From Parus major (lineage: Eukaryota; Chordata; Aves; Passeriformes; Paridae), in assembly GCF_001522545.3 (NCBI RefSeq), contig NC_031773.1:47104359-47168358 (forward strand): a stretch of DNA of 64,000 nt, given 5' to 3'. Position 1 is the stretch's first letter, and each line of letters starts with the position of its first letter. The notes below the pieces were generated by a model, which made no database searches, was not told where the DNA came from, and saw only the letters and a list, made by a program, of their open reading frames with translations. This document shows, in pieces, positions 49,401-62,744 of the stretch. The position numbers and the translations under genes were made by a program.

Positions 49401-52400
49401 TTTGTAAGTCCCTTCATGTTCAGATCCTCCCTCCGATATGTTTATGGTATAAAGGTTTGATACAATTGGCCTGAAAGTAAAATACTATTCCTGTACTTCT
49501 TCCATTCCCAAACCTTTCCCTTTTACAGGGTTGGAGAACTACTCTTTGCCTTCTGGAAAGCATCTTGGTGTCCAGAGCCAAAGTGAAGGTTCATGCCTGA
49601 AGGTGAGCCAGGCACTGTGATCTCATCCCAAAAAGCACAAGATTAACTTTAGGCACACAAATAATTTTTCTTATTTGGAATAAACCCATTACACATTTTC
49701 TCCAGAGTGCTATTGGGGAGAGAACAAAGAGCTCAAAATCACTGCAGGTGGGGAAACTAGGAGAAGAAAGAGCATGAACACTTTACCAACATCCTGGTTC
49801 TTCACATACAGGTATTCCACTAAGGTTTCTAGGCAGGCAACCACTGCCTGAGAGAGCAGCAAGTCTTTCTGGAATACCAAGAGAAAGGAAAAAAAAGAAC
49901 CCAGTCAACAGCTATTGCAAGTGGAAAATTCATGAAGTGCCAGGATCTGAAGAGTATGCAGCACAGGAAAATAACACCTTTCATCTCCTTCAAGGGATGC
50001 AATGTGCTGCAAATTATCTGTCACATCAAGGAGCCAGACAGAGTTATGGCTACTTATTTTGAGACTAAAAAATAATAGGTAACAGCCTCCAAAGAATAAA
50101 GATATGAGCCCAACATAGCTTAAGAGTTAAATGTAAACTGATGTACTACCCCTGGAGCCCAGCATCACTTGAGCAAGTTAAATGTATGCTGATGCACTCA
50201 TTACCCCCAAAAGCACCTTGCCAGGGGCATGGGGGATGGACTGGGATTTGTTACACTTTTCCTACATCTGTCCCTGTGGATGTGGCAGCCCTGCAGAGAA
50301 AGAGATGAGAAGACAGAAATCATCACTAGTACACAGAATTTCAGCTACCCAGTTCAGCAGCAGGGAGCACCGCATAGCTTGATTTACCTTCTTTCTCACT
50401 GCACTGTGCTGCAGCAAGAGCATTTTCCCTCCTCCTCATCACACGTCTGTAAGGGGTGGAAAATGCAGGCAGAAGAAAAGAAAAAAAACAGGCAGCCTCT
50501 CTGATTCTGCAACAGGGTGGCTTCTTCTCAAGTTAATGTTCCTGTTTGAAGCCCAACACTACTGCTGTTCCAAAAGTTGTATTTTATATACCTGCAACTG
50601 GACATGCACCAGAAGGTTCTGCAGACTGACAACAAGCGAGAAGACCTGCTGCATGGCAAGGGGGTGCAAGGCAGTGTCCTGCAGTGATGATGGCTGTGGT
50701 TGAGTAGAACTTGGGGCTGTGTTTTGGCCAACAATCACCAGCAGGGAGGAAGAGAAGTTCTGTCGCAGAACAGCTCTCAGGAACTGCATGATGCTCACTA
50801 GACAGGAAAATACTTATTAGTGTGTGTCAGTGTGTTTCTCTGCTCTACCCTGTGTGTTGGTGCCTGTGCAATAGCATGGGAGTGGGTTAGGAGAGAAAAT
50901 GTGAGCTTAATAGCCCACCAAAGTTGTATGGCAGCTGCTGACAGCTGTAGACAGGAATGGCAACATGAGTTTTCTTATTCATCTCCTTCTATGAGACACT
51001 AACTCAGTTCACACTCAGTTTCAGATGTAACTACCAACCTCCAAGGAAGATCTGTCCAAACACAGAAGAACTTCAGACAGCTCACTTTTGCCATTTCTCA
51101 CCACCAATTACACATTTACAAAGTCAAATGGGCCAAAGTTTCCAGATTCCCTCCAGCACTCCCACCATCCCACTCCATAGTCACCAGTTCTCCCTTGTTG
51201 CTTGTATCATGGTACTAATGGCTGCTTCCAAACAAATCCTCCTAACAGATGCAAAATACCTAACAGCAAGATTGGCTTCTTATTCCTGAAGATGACTGCA
51301 TTCAGGACTTCTTTAAGGTCTACAGAGAGTGTCTGGTGAACCTAGAAGAGAATTAAATAGAAAAGCGGTGCTTGTTTGGAGCAGATAAAAAGTGCCATTA
51401 AATACTTCTAGTTCTTAGACACTAACCCATGGTGACCACTGAAAACCAAGGGAACAGCAACAGGGTTTCAGGAGGCTGACACAGAAGAGAAAATTACATC
51501 ATTGGACCCTCATGCTTCACTCACCACTAGTTGCCTGAGCTGCACAGCTTCCAAACCACACTTTACCTTGTCTGTCTTGTTCTCACTACTCTCTGCAGGA
51601 CCTCCGACACGTGGTTGTCAGCCTGCCAAGCACATGAAGTGTCAGGAACAGCTACCAGCAAACATGGCTCTACCTTAGCCACAGAGCCATGCAACAAGAC
51701 CAAGGAGCCAGGCAGCCAAAAGCAGCAATGGCCAGAAGCTGTTTTTCCCTGCTGGAGCTGGGGCCTGCTGAGAGCCCAGGGATAGGAACTATTGCATGGG
51801 TGAAAGTGGCAGAGGAGTTTAGGGATTTGGGAACTAGTTGAAACAGGAAAGGTTGCCTTGAGAGGGAAATCTGCAATATATTGTTTCCACCACAGAACAG
51901 CCATTCAAGAGCAATGGCATGAAGCTCAGAGAACAGCAGAAGGGTTCAAATTCTTCAATAAGCCAGAGAGTTGATATGGGAAGGCAGGCATAAAGATCAC
52001 AGGGCTGACTCTTTTAAATACTCTTCCGAAGAGGGAAATATTCCACAGAACTAGGAGTAGCTCCTGCAACATGGTGGCAGTGGGTACTCATTTTAGAACT
52101 GACAAGTCAAAGCCTTTAATAGCCTACCATCCATGAGTCCTGTTTATTCACAGGGTAGCAGTAACACAAGTAAAGATGTAAGTTTGCTATGGCCAAACAA
52201 GTCCTCACTATTAACATCAGCCTGAGATGAATGTGGCCATTTCTTGAAGCCATTGTTCTCCCCTAAAAAACTGCAGACTCAGGGAGACAGCCTGTCATCA
52301 GCTTACATTCACAGCCACAAAGGTGCTCTTACGAGAGTCTCCAGGATGCTTTGTGCAGCTCCAGCTACACTCAACAGCAGAAAGAAGCAAGAGAAGTGAC

Positions 52401-55400
52401 TCTTCCACTTCTTCCCCTTCAGCAGAATATTAGAAACACGAACACTTAGAAATGCTGAAGATCAGAAACACTGAAGCAGTCTTGATCCCTTTCCATTTCC
52501 CAGCTGTATCTGTAGTTTCTTTCCTCATCTCTGGTGCAAAAACATTTCTGGGTTGTATATGGTAGCACATCAAGCCAGTGGTATTGGTAAAACCAAGCAA
52601 CAGGCTTATGAGCTGCTAGATGATTGCACTTCAAGGATCAATACCAGCTGAGAGCATCACTCCCAGGAGCTCAACACTTGACACTGGACACTAGAATGTC
52701 ATTTGGGACTGGCACAACACCAGACACAGCCCTGTCAATTTCCCCAGGAAATTGAGAAGACAGGCTGTATTTAGCAGCTGGCAGAGCGGGGCCAGGCTGC
52801 ATTCCCACAGCTGACAGTCTGTACAAGTACCATGCTCTAAGCCCAGCTCATGCTGACAAAGTAATGGGTGCAGACTTGGTCTGGGCTGGTCTTCTGGAAA
52901 ACATCTTCCCTTCAGTATTAGAAATCCAACCCTTGCTTTTCTGTGCTCATGCATGAATGTCCTTAATGTGATCTTATCATCTGCAAACAGGTGTACCAAC
53001 TCCCAAAGAGCATGCTCTGCTGGGCATAACTGCAACAGCAGAGCTCACAACTCATGACATGCTCTCTAACTCTGTATCAAGAGAGGTCTGGGTAGATACT
53101 TCAAAAGGAAACATTTTTTCCTTATATTGATTGGCATTGGAAAGTGCTTTCTTCAAAGTTGTAAATTCCATTATTAGCTGACAACTCCAGCTTAGATGTC
53201 TTGTTGGACTGCAAAGCATCAAATATAATGACAGCTGCCCACATTCTTAAGAGCTTGCTAATATTGAACACTTACTTACCAATAATAGGTTCTATTTCAC
53301 TATTGATCATTTTAGTAACAAAAAAGCAGTTTACAACATGGGAGCTGTGCCTTCCACCCCCAGGCTTCCCTTGAGAAAGGTTTTAAAATGTATTTTGCTC
53401 TGTCCTGAAGAGGAGAGTGATTTGGATCAGGAAGGTTGGGTATGCACTTCTCCCTGCAGGATTTGTGCCCTTCTTTAACTCTTTGATGATTCGTGTCTCA
53501 GACCTTCAGTGACATGCTAGCTTTCCATCCTGCTGGAGAGGTGCTGCAAGGAATAACTTGTGGACAATAAAAAAAGAGAAATCAAAGCAATCAGATTACA
53601 GGCCAAAGCAAAACACGTTCACATATGTATATATATATATATACATATTTACACACGTATTTATTTTTAAGGTTTATCCATATGCTGACTCTGAACGCTA
53701 GAGTGGTTCTAACCTCAGTATTGTATCGATGCTGATAAAGCAAAAGGGAAGCCACCAACAGCCATCCAGAGCACAGCAAGGCATCCTCAGATGACAGGTA
53801 GGCAGGTCTGGAAGTAGGGGACCACAGCCAGGTGCATTCCAAAACCTTCTGCAGGAGTTCTAACAAGGACACGTTGGAGAGCAGCACAGCCACTGCTGCA
53901 TGGGAGAAACATAATCAGAGAGGGTGATGGGATGGCACAGGTTAAACCAGCTTGACAAGCATAAGAGAAGTGCAGAGCACACCCCTGCTGCAGTGAGGTA
54001 GCCCAGCTGCCACAGCTCATCTGAGTAAGGCTGTCCAGCTACTGGTATTCATCTCAACTGCTCAGCCAGCTAACAACATAGTAGGATGGTCAGTTAGACA
54101 TGTTCCCTAGTATTGTTTAATTTTTTCAACTATGACAATACCAGGATATTTCAAGCTAGGCATCAAAGGCCCACTGCTGTGTTTATGAACAAGGCAAATA
54201 CAGTGATTCTGTCATTCAGCAGCCAATTCTTGAATCATCAGAAGGCAGCAGAACCAAACTAAACTCCTCAACCTAAAAAACGTCATCCAAAGAATGAAAT
54301 GGTCTTTAATTACAATGATGTGTCTGGATGGGGAAACATTCACCTTACCTGCTGAGAGGGTTAGAATACAGTCTCTGATTGTGAACCTACAGCTTCACTG
54401 AAATTAACTTAGCAATCAATACAATCTCCCCTCACCTCTCTGCTGACTGCAAGGTGTTGTCTGATGAAGGCTCCAGTACAGAAAATTCAAGGATGGCTGC
54501 AGGAGGTCAGTGTCCCTTGGCCTGCATTTCCCACAGAGATTACTGACTGGACACAAAAGAACACGTGTAACAAGGTCACCAACTTAACATAGTACCTCAA
54601 CACATGAAATAAGTGGGGAGGGAATTCAGACAATGTGAAAATAAACAGAGCATGGTACAGACAAAGCAACAGGCATGTGCCCTACAGTGTTTGCCTTAGA
54701 GTGGACAGTGCAGTGGAGAATGATAACAGAGGGGAGAAACTGAGGAGGGTATATCTGAAGGCATGTATCACATTGGGCAATAATGAATACAAGAGCAATG
54801 GAGTTTAGATTATCTGTTTCCACAGCTAAAAAAACTCTTGTGTGAGTTACCTGTTTCCACAGTGTGAGTTTGATTCTAGTACTAGAATAAGCATAATGAT
54901 GTGACTGTTTCTCATGGTGACCAAACTGGGGAAAACCATGGAGAGCTGTGCTCCTCCACTCTCACCAACTTTGCTCATGCTAGGGGTAAAATGGCATGTT
55001 TGTTGTAAGCACCAAACACTTAGCAACAATGTTAGTAAGAGTTAGGGAGGGAAATCCAGGACTGCAGGGCTCAGCAAACTGCTGTTGGAGATCTTTTGAA
55101 GAGCTTACAATTTGAGTAAGCAATTCTCAAAAAACATGCATCAACACTCCCCTTCCACCTAAGAGGCCTCATGAGAGAAAAGTGTCTTGCACATCCACCC
55201 CTGGAGAACACAGTCTGGAGACCAAGGGGGGATAAATGGGGTGGCTGGGGTAGGGAGAGAGTTGTGCAGAAAAATACAAAGCAGAAAACAAGAAGAAAAG
55301 GAGCTTGTGACTCCTGGGAGAAGCTGAGCTGTGTTTTAAAATCAAAGCAGCTAAAAAGGCTGGGATAAAGAGGCCATGGTTATTCCACACCCCCAGTTCC

Positions 55401-58400
55401 CTTGGCTAATGAATGTCTGAGAAATGCCACTTCTTTACAAAGGCAACACAGGCAGCCCTGAGATATGAAACATTTCAAATTGGAGGGGATGGTCCTTCAA
55501 AGTCTGCTGGAGAGACCAATTTGTCAGAGCAGGGAAGAGATGAGAGGATGGACCAGCTGAATTTTCCTCCTAGTACCTATTTTTTTTCACAGCCTATATG
55601 AACCTCCAATAGCCAAGTAAGAAGGCAGAAGTCACCAAGTAAGGATCACCAGACAAGACAGCAGGTTATGGTATGGTAAAGAAACACAGATTGCTCTTCT
55701 GTCTTTGGGGTGGAGTGGGCAAGGCTGCAGTTGTTTGGGAGCCATATACTCTGGATTCATATTCCAAGGTAAGCCCAGTTTCACTAGACTGCTGGCTCCT
55801 GATAGCCGATTAACAGGACGTGACTTTGGCCTGAACCCCACAAGACTGTTACAGCAAGGATGGACAGGAAAGGATGATTCAGGAAGAACACCAGCCATGT
55901 GGTCATGTGCCAAATTAACAACAGTCACTGACCCTGAAATCATGACATGGTCAGGGGAATACTTTGGCCACTTTGTGAGATTTCCAACAAAAAAAATGCA
56001 TTGTAAAAGCAAGAGGAAGAGAACCTGGGTTTTGTTAACTGAATTAGTTACCACAACTCTTTATGATGCTCTGACTATGAAAGTATCTCAAAGCAACCAT
56101 TACTATAATGCAAGGTCAATCTTCTCTCAAATGACAAAAAGCAAGCCTCTAATCATCTTATGGAACAATTAACAAACACTTTTCTGGGAGAAGATGGATG
56201 CACATACTCACCCTGGTGAAGCAGCTTGAAGTCTGTGCTGTCCAGCTCCCTTATGCCCTTGCTCCGCAGCTGCACCAGGAAAAGAAGGCTCAGCAAAACA
56301 GGCAGGTTCCTGTTAGCTAAGAAGGGCACAGACAGCTTAGCTTGTCAGTGAACTCCAAACTGCTGTACCTTAAAGTGTGCCAGGAACTGTTAATTTTCTG
56401 GCTCCGGAATAAGGGGACACAGACACACACACACACACACAGAGCCACAACTTTACTCTCATCTCTACAGCCCCTTCTGGATCAGGTCCCCTTTCTGCCA
56501 CTCTGGTTTGGCTCGAGTTACACTTGAATCCTGCCAGCATCATTTTAGGAGCAACTAAAGAAGGGGGGAAAAAGAAGCTAGGGTCATTTACACCCATCAT
56601 GAGCCATGTAGGGAGCATGTTCCTCACACTTTGATATTGCTAATAAGCTAAGTCATTAGCCCTTTCTAGACTGCTGTCTTCCTGCCCACTTGACCATCAC
56701 TGTCACACTTTTGATAGCAGCCCAGATGGACAGCATTATTCTCCATCTTATGAGACTGGAAAAATGCTGTCCATCCCATCCCACAGGGCAGAGCAGAGAC
56801 AGAAGTGAGAATCCCACACAGCAAGCCTGTGTGTAAGGAAAATGGGGCTACTTAGACCACCAACCCCTAGGGCAATCCCTACTATTCACTTTTTTTGCAG
56901 TGCTGTAAACAGGTAAAGATTTTGTATTGTATAAAGCCATACCTACAGAAAGCAGCTATCACCTTCAGTTTTCACAAAGGCTCATGAGTTTTCTGTTTTG
57001 AGGAAGAAACACTTATGGGTGTCTTTAATGTTAACATATTCCTGATGGAGTCCCACTGTTGGGCCTCTTTCTTGTCTAAAAGCAGGCTACTGTTTGAATA
57101 GGGATGCAGATCCCCTGGACTTAACTATCTCAGGCCTCACAGAGAACTGCCTGTGTGCTGGGAGACAAGGAAGTCTGTCTCCAGAGTACATCTGGTGTTT
57201 GACTTTCTGGATGGGTTGCCAGGATGTCAGTTAACAAGTTCAAGATGCAATATGAAGAAGAGCCACGCATTTTAGTAGCAGCAGAAGGGCTCAAATCTTG
57301 CAAAAGCTCCCCTAGCTCAGTGTCCTACCTCCATCACCAGTTATTTGGAGGAATAGGTCTGACTCCCACTATAGGAAATGGATACTTTGCCTCCCCACAG
57401 CTCTCAGAATCCATAGATCAGCGACAGAGGGTCATGACAAGTTCAAATGTGCACAATTCCAGACAAGATCAGACCTAGCAGATCGTGTAGTCTCATGCTC
57501 TACCATGCTCCTGCTTTCAATGCCCCTCCTCTTCTCCAGTCTACTGACTTTGATGGAGGTAAAGCAAAAACACTTTCCTTCTTCTTGCCTCCATCCCAAT
57601 TGCTGCACAACAAAACACTTGAAACAGAGCAAAGCTGTTAAAAACATTAGTGGCCCCCTCAGAAACAAGTAGAAGTTGTGCTAAGTCCCCATCCTAAAGG
57701 AGCCAAGGACATCCTAACACTGCTCCCTCTTTCAGTTCAAGCTCACAGACTGCTTTGCACAGCACTTTTTACAGTGGGACAACAGTTCCAACATCACAGA
57801 CGGGGCCAGTAAAGAAAACAGGGATTTCCCCCAGTTACAGCCTCACTCCCTTTGAGAGACTTAACAGTTGTAAGATCTGGTGATAACACAGGCCCTGTTT
57901 GGGGATCAATATCATGAATGATTCAATCTTTGCTCCTGGTCTCTGTGTCCTGGGAACTGTGTATACTCAGGCATACCTAGCTGTTTTGCACAAAGGAGCA
58001 AAAAGGAGGATGTCTCTCAGCCACCAGCTGGGCCCCTATTCAAGCAGGAAGACTTACCAGCACAGCTCTCCATTTGAACACTGACAACAGCATACAAAAA
58101 CCTTGCTTTGGTTTAACAATCACGTTTTGAAGCCAGAACAACATAAATTAGAAAAAAGGCTCTCACTTCAAAATGAATCTCTGAAAAAGGAAACTAAATT
58201 AAGATATACTTAACTAACATAGTTCATAAATTTCTTCATGCAGGTAAGTCCTAAAGCTACATCAACAGTTCAAAACCACTTTATCCCAGACTGTGTCCCT
58301 ACAGCTAGTTGATCATACAGCAAGACCAAGTCACAGAATTGGGGTCACCTTGTAGGGTGGCTGAGCTACTCTCTACCAGCAGCTGCTGCAGAATCTGTAA

Positions 58401-61400
58401 AAAACGGCTCCGAAGGAGGTCACAGACAAGGACATCCTCATTTCTTTCCAGGAAGGTCCTTAGAGTAATCAACACCTTCCAAGCCACTTCCACAGAGCCT
58501 GAGCAGACCAGGTCCTGCAAAGGAAGAAACACACACATTACCTTTCTACTCTGATTAGGCAGAAGTCACCACTATTTAATACCATTATGCTAATGTCGTG
58601 CCTTGGGAAACAGCCTAATAAAGCACCATTCAGATTAAGTATGCCCTGATTAAATAGAGAACTGAATAAAGCAGAAGGACTCATGTCTATTAGGCACCTC
58701 TGAGTAATATCCCATTTAAAGAATGATTTGGCTCTGTAAGTGCAACAGTAACATATGTTTAAGGTCACAGTTTTAGACAAGTGAGACCTAAACAAGAGAA
58801 CAGAATCTCTGGTACCTCTGCTCTACTTGTTGTTTTGAAAAATCAGCTTGCATATTAAAGATGCTTGCCTAAAATCAAGCTTATGAGTCAGTCCATAGTT
58901 CCTAACTTTCAAAAGGCTGGCAGCCTCATATGTGCAGTAGTAACATAACTAATCTGCATAAAACATATGTAAGCTGGGTAAGCAGTCAAGCACAGGAAAG
59001 GGAAGAGTCGTGTACACAGCTCACAAGCTTGCCTCTTGACTACAGGGCTCTGTCTGGAGTCTCTGAGCTGAATCCCACAGCCAGTAGCCTTAATCTGGCC
59101 ATAGTCTTCATGTTGAGGTGTATAACACTAAATTCACTTGCACAGCATGTACAGAGGCAGCTGTATAAATAGCAGACAGAAAAAGCCTGATAGTGCTTTT
59201 AGACTACTGCATTGTAAATGGTAGAGTTGAAGAGGTAAACAGGAAACTGTACAGCAACTGAGCCTACAGTCTGCCTGGACAACTTGCTGCCTCTCTCAGC
59301 TGCCTCACCCTATCACACAGCAGTAATTCATCCAGACTTTGATGATGCAGAGGAAATGGCTGTGGAACCCCGTACCCAAGGAGAGCAAATAAGGTAAGAA
59401 CAGGCTGTATGTGCCAGAAAAAGCTGTCTAGTTCTGAGCCGAATTTCTGCCTCTACCAGAGACCTTCATGAATAAAGGGCAGGAAGATGTCTGCACAATC
59501 ATCTCTGCTGACATAGATCTGCTCCATATGACATTCAGGAATGTAACCTAATGTCTCTGTTCTCTGAGAGAGCACCTCAGACCTGGAACATGGAGAAGAC
59601 AAGTGAGACGGCGTGTCATCATGACTACATTCATCCCCAGATGAACACACACAGCACAAAATGACATGAACCAATGGCCACAGCCTTCCTGGTCCTGGCA
59701 AATGTACCATTGTGTTAATAGGTTCCTTCCTACCCAGAAGCTCAAGGTCTCAGATGAAGTCACTAACCATCTGTTATATATAATCCAGACAATTATTTAA
59801 AGCAGAAAGCAAATAAGTCATCCTAGGAAGGACATTCATTTTTGTTTCACTGTACCATGCATAGGCCTTTCCACTCCACTAGTGCATTCTGAGGCTTAGG
59901 TTATTCATCTCATCATTTTCTTTACATCTGACAGTATATTTATCTTTCCATAGTGCACTGTTTTATTAGTCCACCTAAATTCAGATTGATTATGCTCTTC
60001 CACAACTGAAAGGTGAATTGTCAAAGTCTGTGATTTATTACAACTCACTTTAAAGACTGGAACAGAGCTAAATGAATTTACTTCTGCAAGAGCATATGGC
60101 AAGGCAGAAAAGGGAACCAGGAATTTTGTACCATTCAGGGAAGGGAGATGCTGTTTATGTTTTGCTTATTGACAGACCTTCTTCAGCTTATGGAGTGATA
60201 GGTTCCAGAACTACTAGCAAAGGTAACAGAGTGGACAAGCCTCATGGGACACTTCACCTCCTCAATTTGTCCTGATATTTAAACTCACTGATCACTTTTA
60301 CTAATGTTCTGCAATGGTATCAAGCACCTGGATGTTGTTACCTACTCTGCAATGACATCCCATCTATGAAAGAGCTGCCCTACATGAGAGCACTCCTGTC
60401 AGTCATTTCAGTAACCTCAGATACTCAAATTTACTCCATAGCCTCTTAGATCAGAACAAACATGTTCTGTAATGCCCATTGGATGCCCACTCAGAGTCAA
60501 GCCTTGCTTCCTCTTATTTCTTTACCATCTGTTGACATAGGTTTGCCTATTCAATGATAGTTAGTTTTAATTTCTCTAATGGATTGGAGAAGAAATATCA
60601 CAGCTCTTAGCTTTCGCCCTTACAGGCAAATCTCATGTTCTTCTATGGCAAAGTTAGCAAATACTTACTATGTGACTGGCTCAACAGTCATGGGACAAGA
60701 AGCCGATGATGGGGAGAGGTGACAGGTGACAGGAAGGTGAGAGCAGTGGAAGTGAGAAAAGGCCTCTAAGCAGCCATCAGGACACGATTGTGTCATGATT
60801 ACATTACAGAACTCATTACACCAGCTAAAGGCAAGCACACTAGCCTGCTGCTTCAAGGCCCCTTTCTCTCCTGCACTGATTAATTTTCCCTGCCACAAGA
60901 CTTTTAGTTTATCTTTTAAGAGCAATAAAACATGTTATTTGCATAACATGAAAATTCAAGGGTACTTCAAAATTCTCTGACAAGAGTCTCCAGTTAAAAC
61001 CAGACAAAATTAAAACCTCAAACAAACAGAAAGCTGTGTGAAAGACCTGTTCTCTGCACGCTGCTTTTTCAAAGTTCTTGTTCATCATACCCTTCTAATC
61101 TCTCAGTAACAAAGCACTGCTCCTAAATCTGCAAAACAGCTTCTTCAAAGACTGGCACTGAAGAATCTCGAGTACCTAGATGTGTATCTGAATAGAGGAA
61201 GGAATGGGGTTTTTCATGGCACACATCAGCAGCACCCTTCAGATCCCTCTCCAGCCAGCTCTCAGAGGATCCCTTCCTGACACAGTAGATGGATGACAGA
61301 GAAAGAGATAATACACATACACAGTCCCATTTTCCACATAAGGCTTCCCTGGCAGGTGGAAGTCTGTGCCCCCTTCTATCAAAATCCTTGGCTTCATAAC

Positions 61401-62744
61401 ATCACTAAAACTTTAAGAACCAAGAAGCCCCCAAAATCAGGGCCAGGATAGTAGCCTGTCCTTGTGAAAGTCACATACCAGTAAAATAAGCAAAATGCTG
61501 GAATTACTCTTCAGTATGGGAAGCAATGGGTTAGTGCTGTTCAGCTGATCAGACGTGCCAAAATCACCTTCTTCCGCCTCAGACTGATTGCAGTCTTCCC
61601 AGGAAAACCAGAGTTGGAGGATTTGGTGTCCAAATTTCCCCATAAGTTCAGAGTAGCTCAGGAAGAATTTCAGCAGGAGAGGACAATGGACATAGACCAG
61701 GCTCAGATCTGGAAGATTATCTAGGATCCTTCTTATGGTAGACAAAGACCTCTAGTAAGAGGGAAAGGGGAAGTGGGACAGAGAAAAAAAAATCACTAAT
61801 ACTGAATTATAAAACATCTGAAGTGATGAGACTTTACTGTGAGAAACAGTCACACTGCCTTTTCAGCAGACAATCAAATACATCAGTTAAACATCATTTT
61901 ATGAACCCCATTTGCATCACAAAGGCTAAGAAACTTGTAGGCTTTATACAGAGCTCAAAGCTCTGCAGCAGCAAAAAGCCATATGGGAACACTAGAAAGC
62001 CTGCTGCAGAGGCTGGAGATGCGTTTGGGAGACCAAAGCTATGAAATTTATTATATTCTGTATGTGAATTCACAGCCTATCCAACGCAATTACACTTCCC
62101 ACACATACACAAGTTTATTCTGTCAAATCTATATTCCCCTGTGGATTTTCATAGTTAACTTTCCAGAGTGTAGATGCACTGCGCAGTCTTCACTCATTCA
62201 CTGCTCACCACCTATGCCAAAATACTTTCCACAAGAAGGTTGATGTGAGTGGGGAGAAACCTTAGTTTCAACAAAAAGGTTCCAAGAGGTAGGAATGAAA
62301 TCTTCTTTTACCACATCCAGGGCTTTGCCTTTGTCCTGACAGACGGCAAGGAGGTAAAGTGCAGCTCTGAGTATGTGTGGAGGGGGACAGTCTCCATGGT
62401 CCTGTGCTGAGAGGAGAAAATTTCTTACAGCTAGAAATAATTCTGCCTCTGGAACAAACCTGCAGTGGAGGAGATCGGAGTGGAAACAGTAACAACAGAT
62501 ATGCTTTACCCACCAATACATGGTATGTTATGGCCACAAACCCACTTGCTTTGTATACTCTTGGCTCACCTGTCCCCAAAGGTGTAGGCAAAGTATAAGA
62601 GCAGTATGAAACAGTGCTGATGGCTGCAAAGAGACTGATCCAAAAAGAAAGGCTCAGGGGCTTCAGACAGGAGGAGAAGGCTTTCAGCAATGGTGAAGTT
62701 TAACTGAGGCAGACCCTTCTGCAGGAGCTCAGACATCTCTTGCT
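46435..62744 (-). CDS. MEI1: Meiosis inhibitor protein 1, C-terminal half (12 exons, partial)
   Basis: Minus-strand exons, 5' to 3': 62744-62570, 62459-62261, 61751-61479, 58514-58349, 56316-56212, 53895-53714, 51341-51260, 50797-50592, 49868-49787, 47801-47695, 46901-46770, 46602-46435 (TAA). The phases chain without a break and give about 624 residues. The first exon begins mid-codon, so the protein continues beyond the right edge; human MEI1 is about 1270 aa. The product is Leu-rich and almost wholly helical, with repeated LL.L/LLL..L patterns resembling ARM/HEAT-type helices. It has no membrane segment or catalytic motif. I assign MEI1 mainly by synteny (beside CCDC134, same strand), size and character; I could not align it from memory. 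MEI1 is needed for meiotic double-strand breaks and chromosome pairing in germ cells. Further 3' exons are possible. Confidence 0.82.
53622..53646. repeat. TA-rich microsatellite
   Basis: An alternating AT/GT stretch of about 25 bases in a MEI1 intron, just past the donor of the exon ending at 53714. Confidence 0.8.
56419..56441. repeat. CA microsatellite
   Basis: A run of about ten CA units in a MEI1 intron, just upstream (in gene direction) of the exon at 56316-56212. Confidence 0.85.

Noticed and set aside
60668..60925. Possible extra MEI1 exon between 61479 and 58514
   Set aside because: The frame lacks a matching acceptor/donor pair, and the flanking MEI1 exons already join in phase without it.
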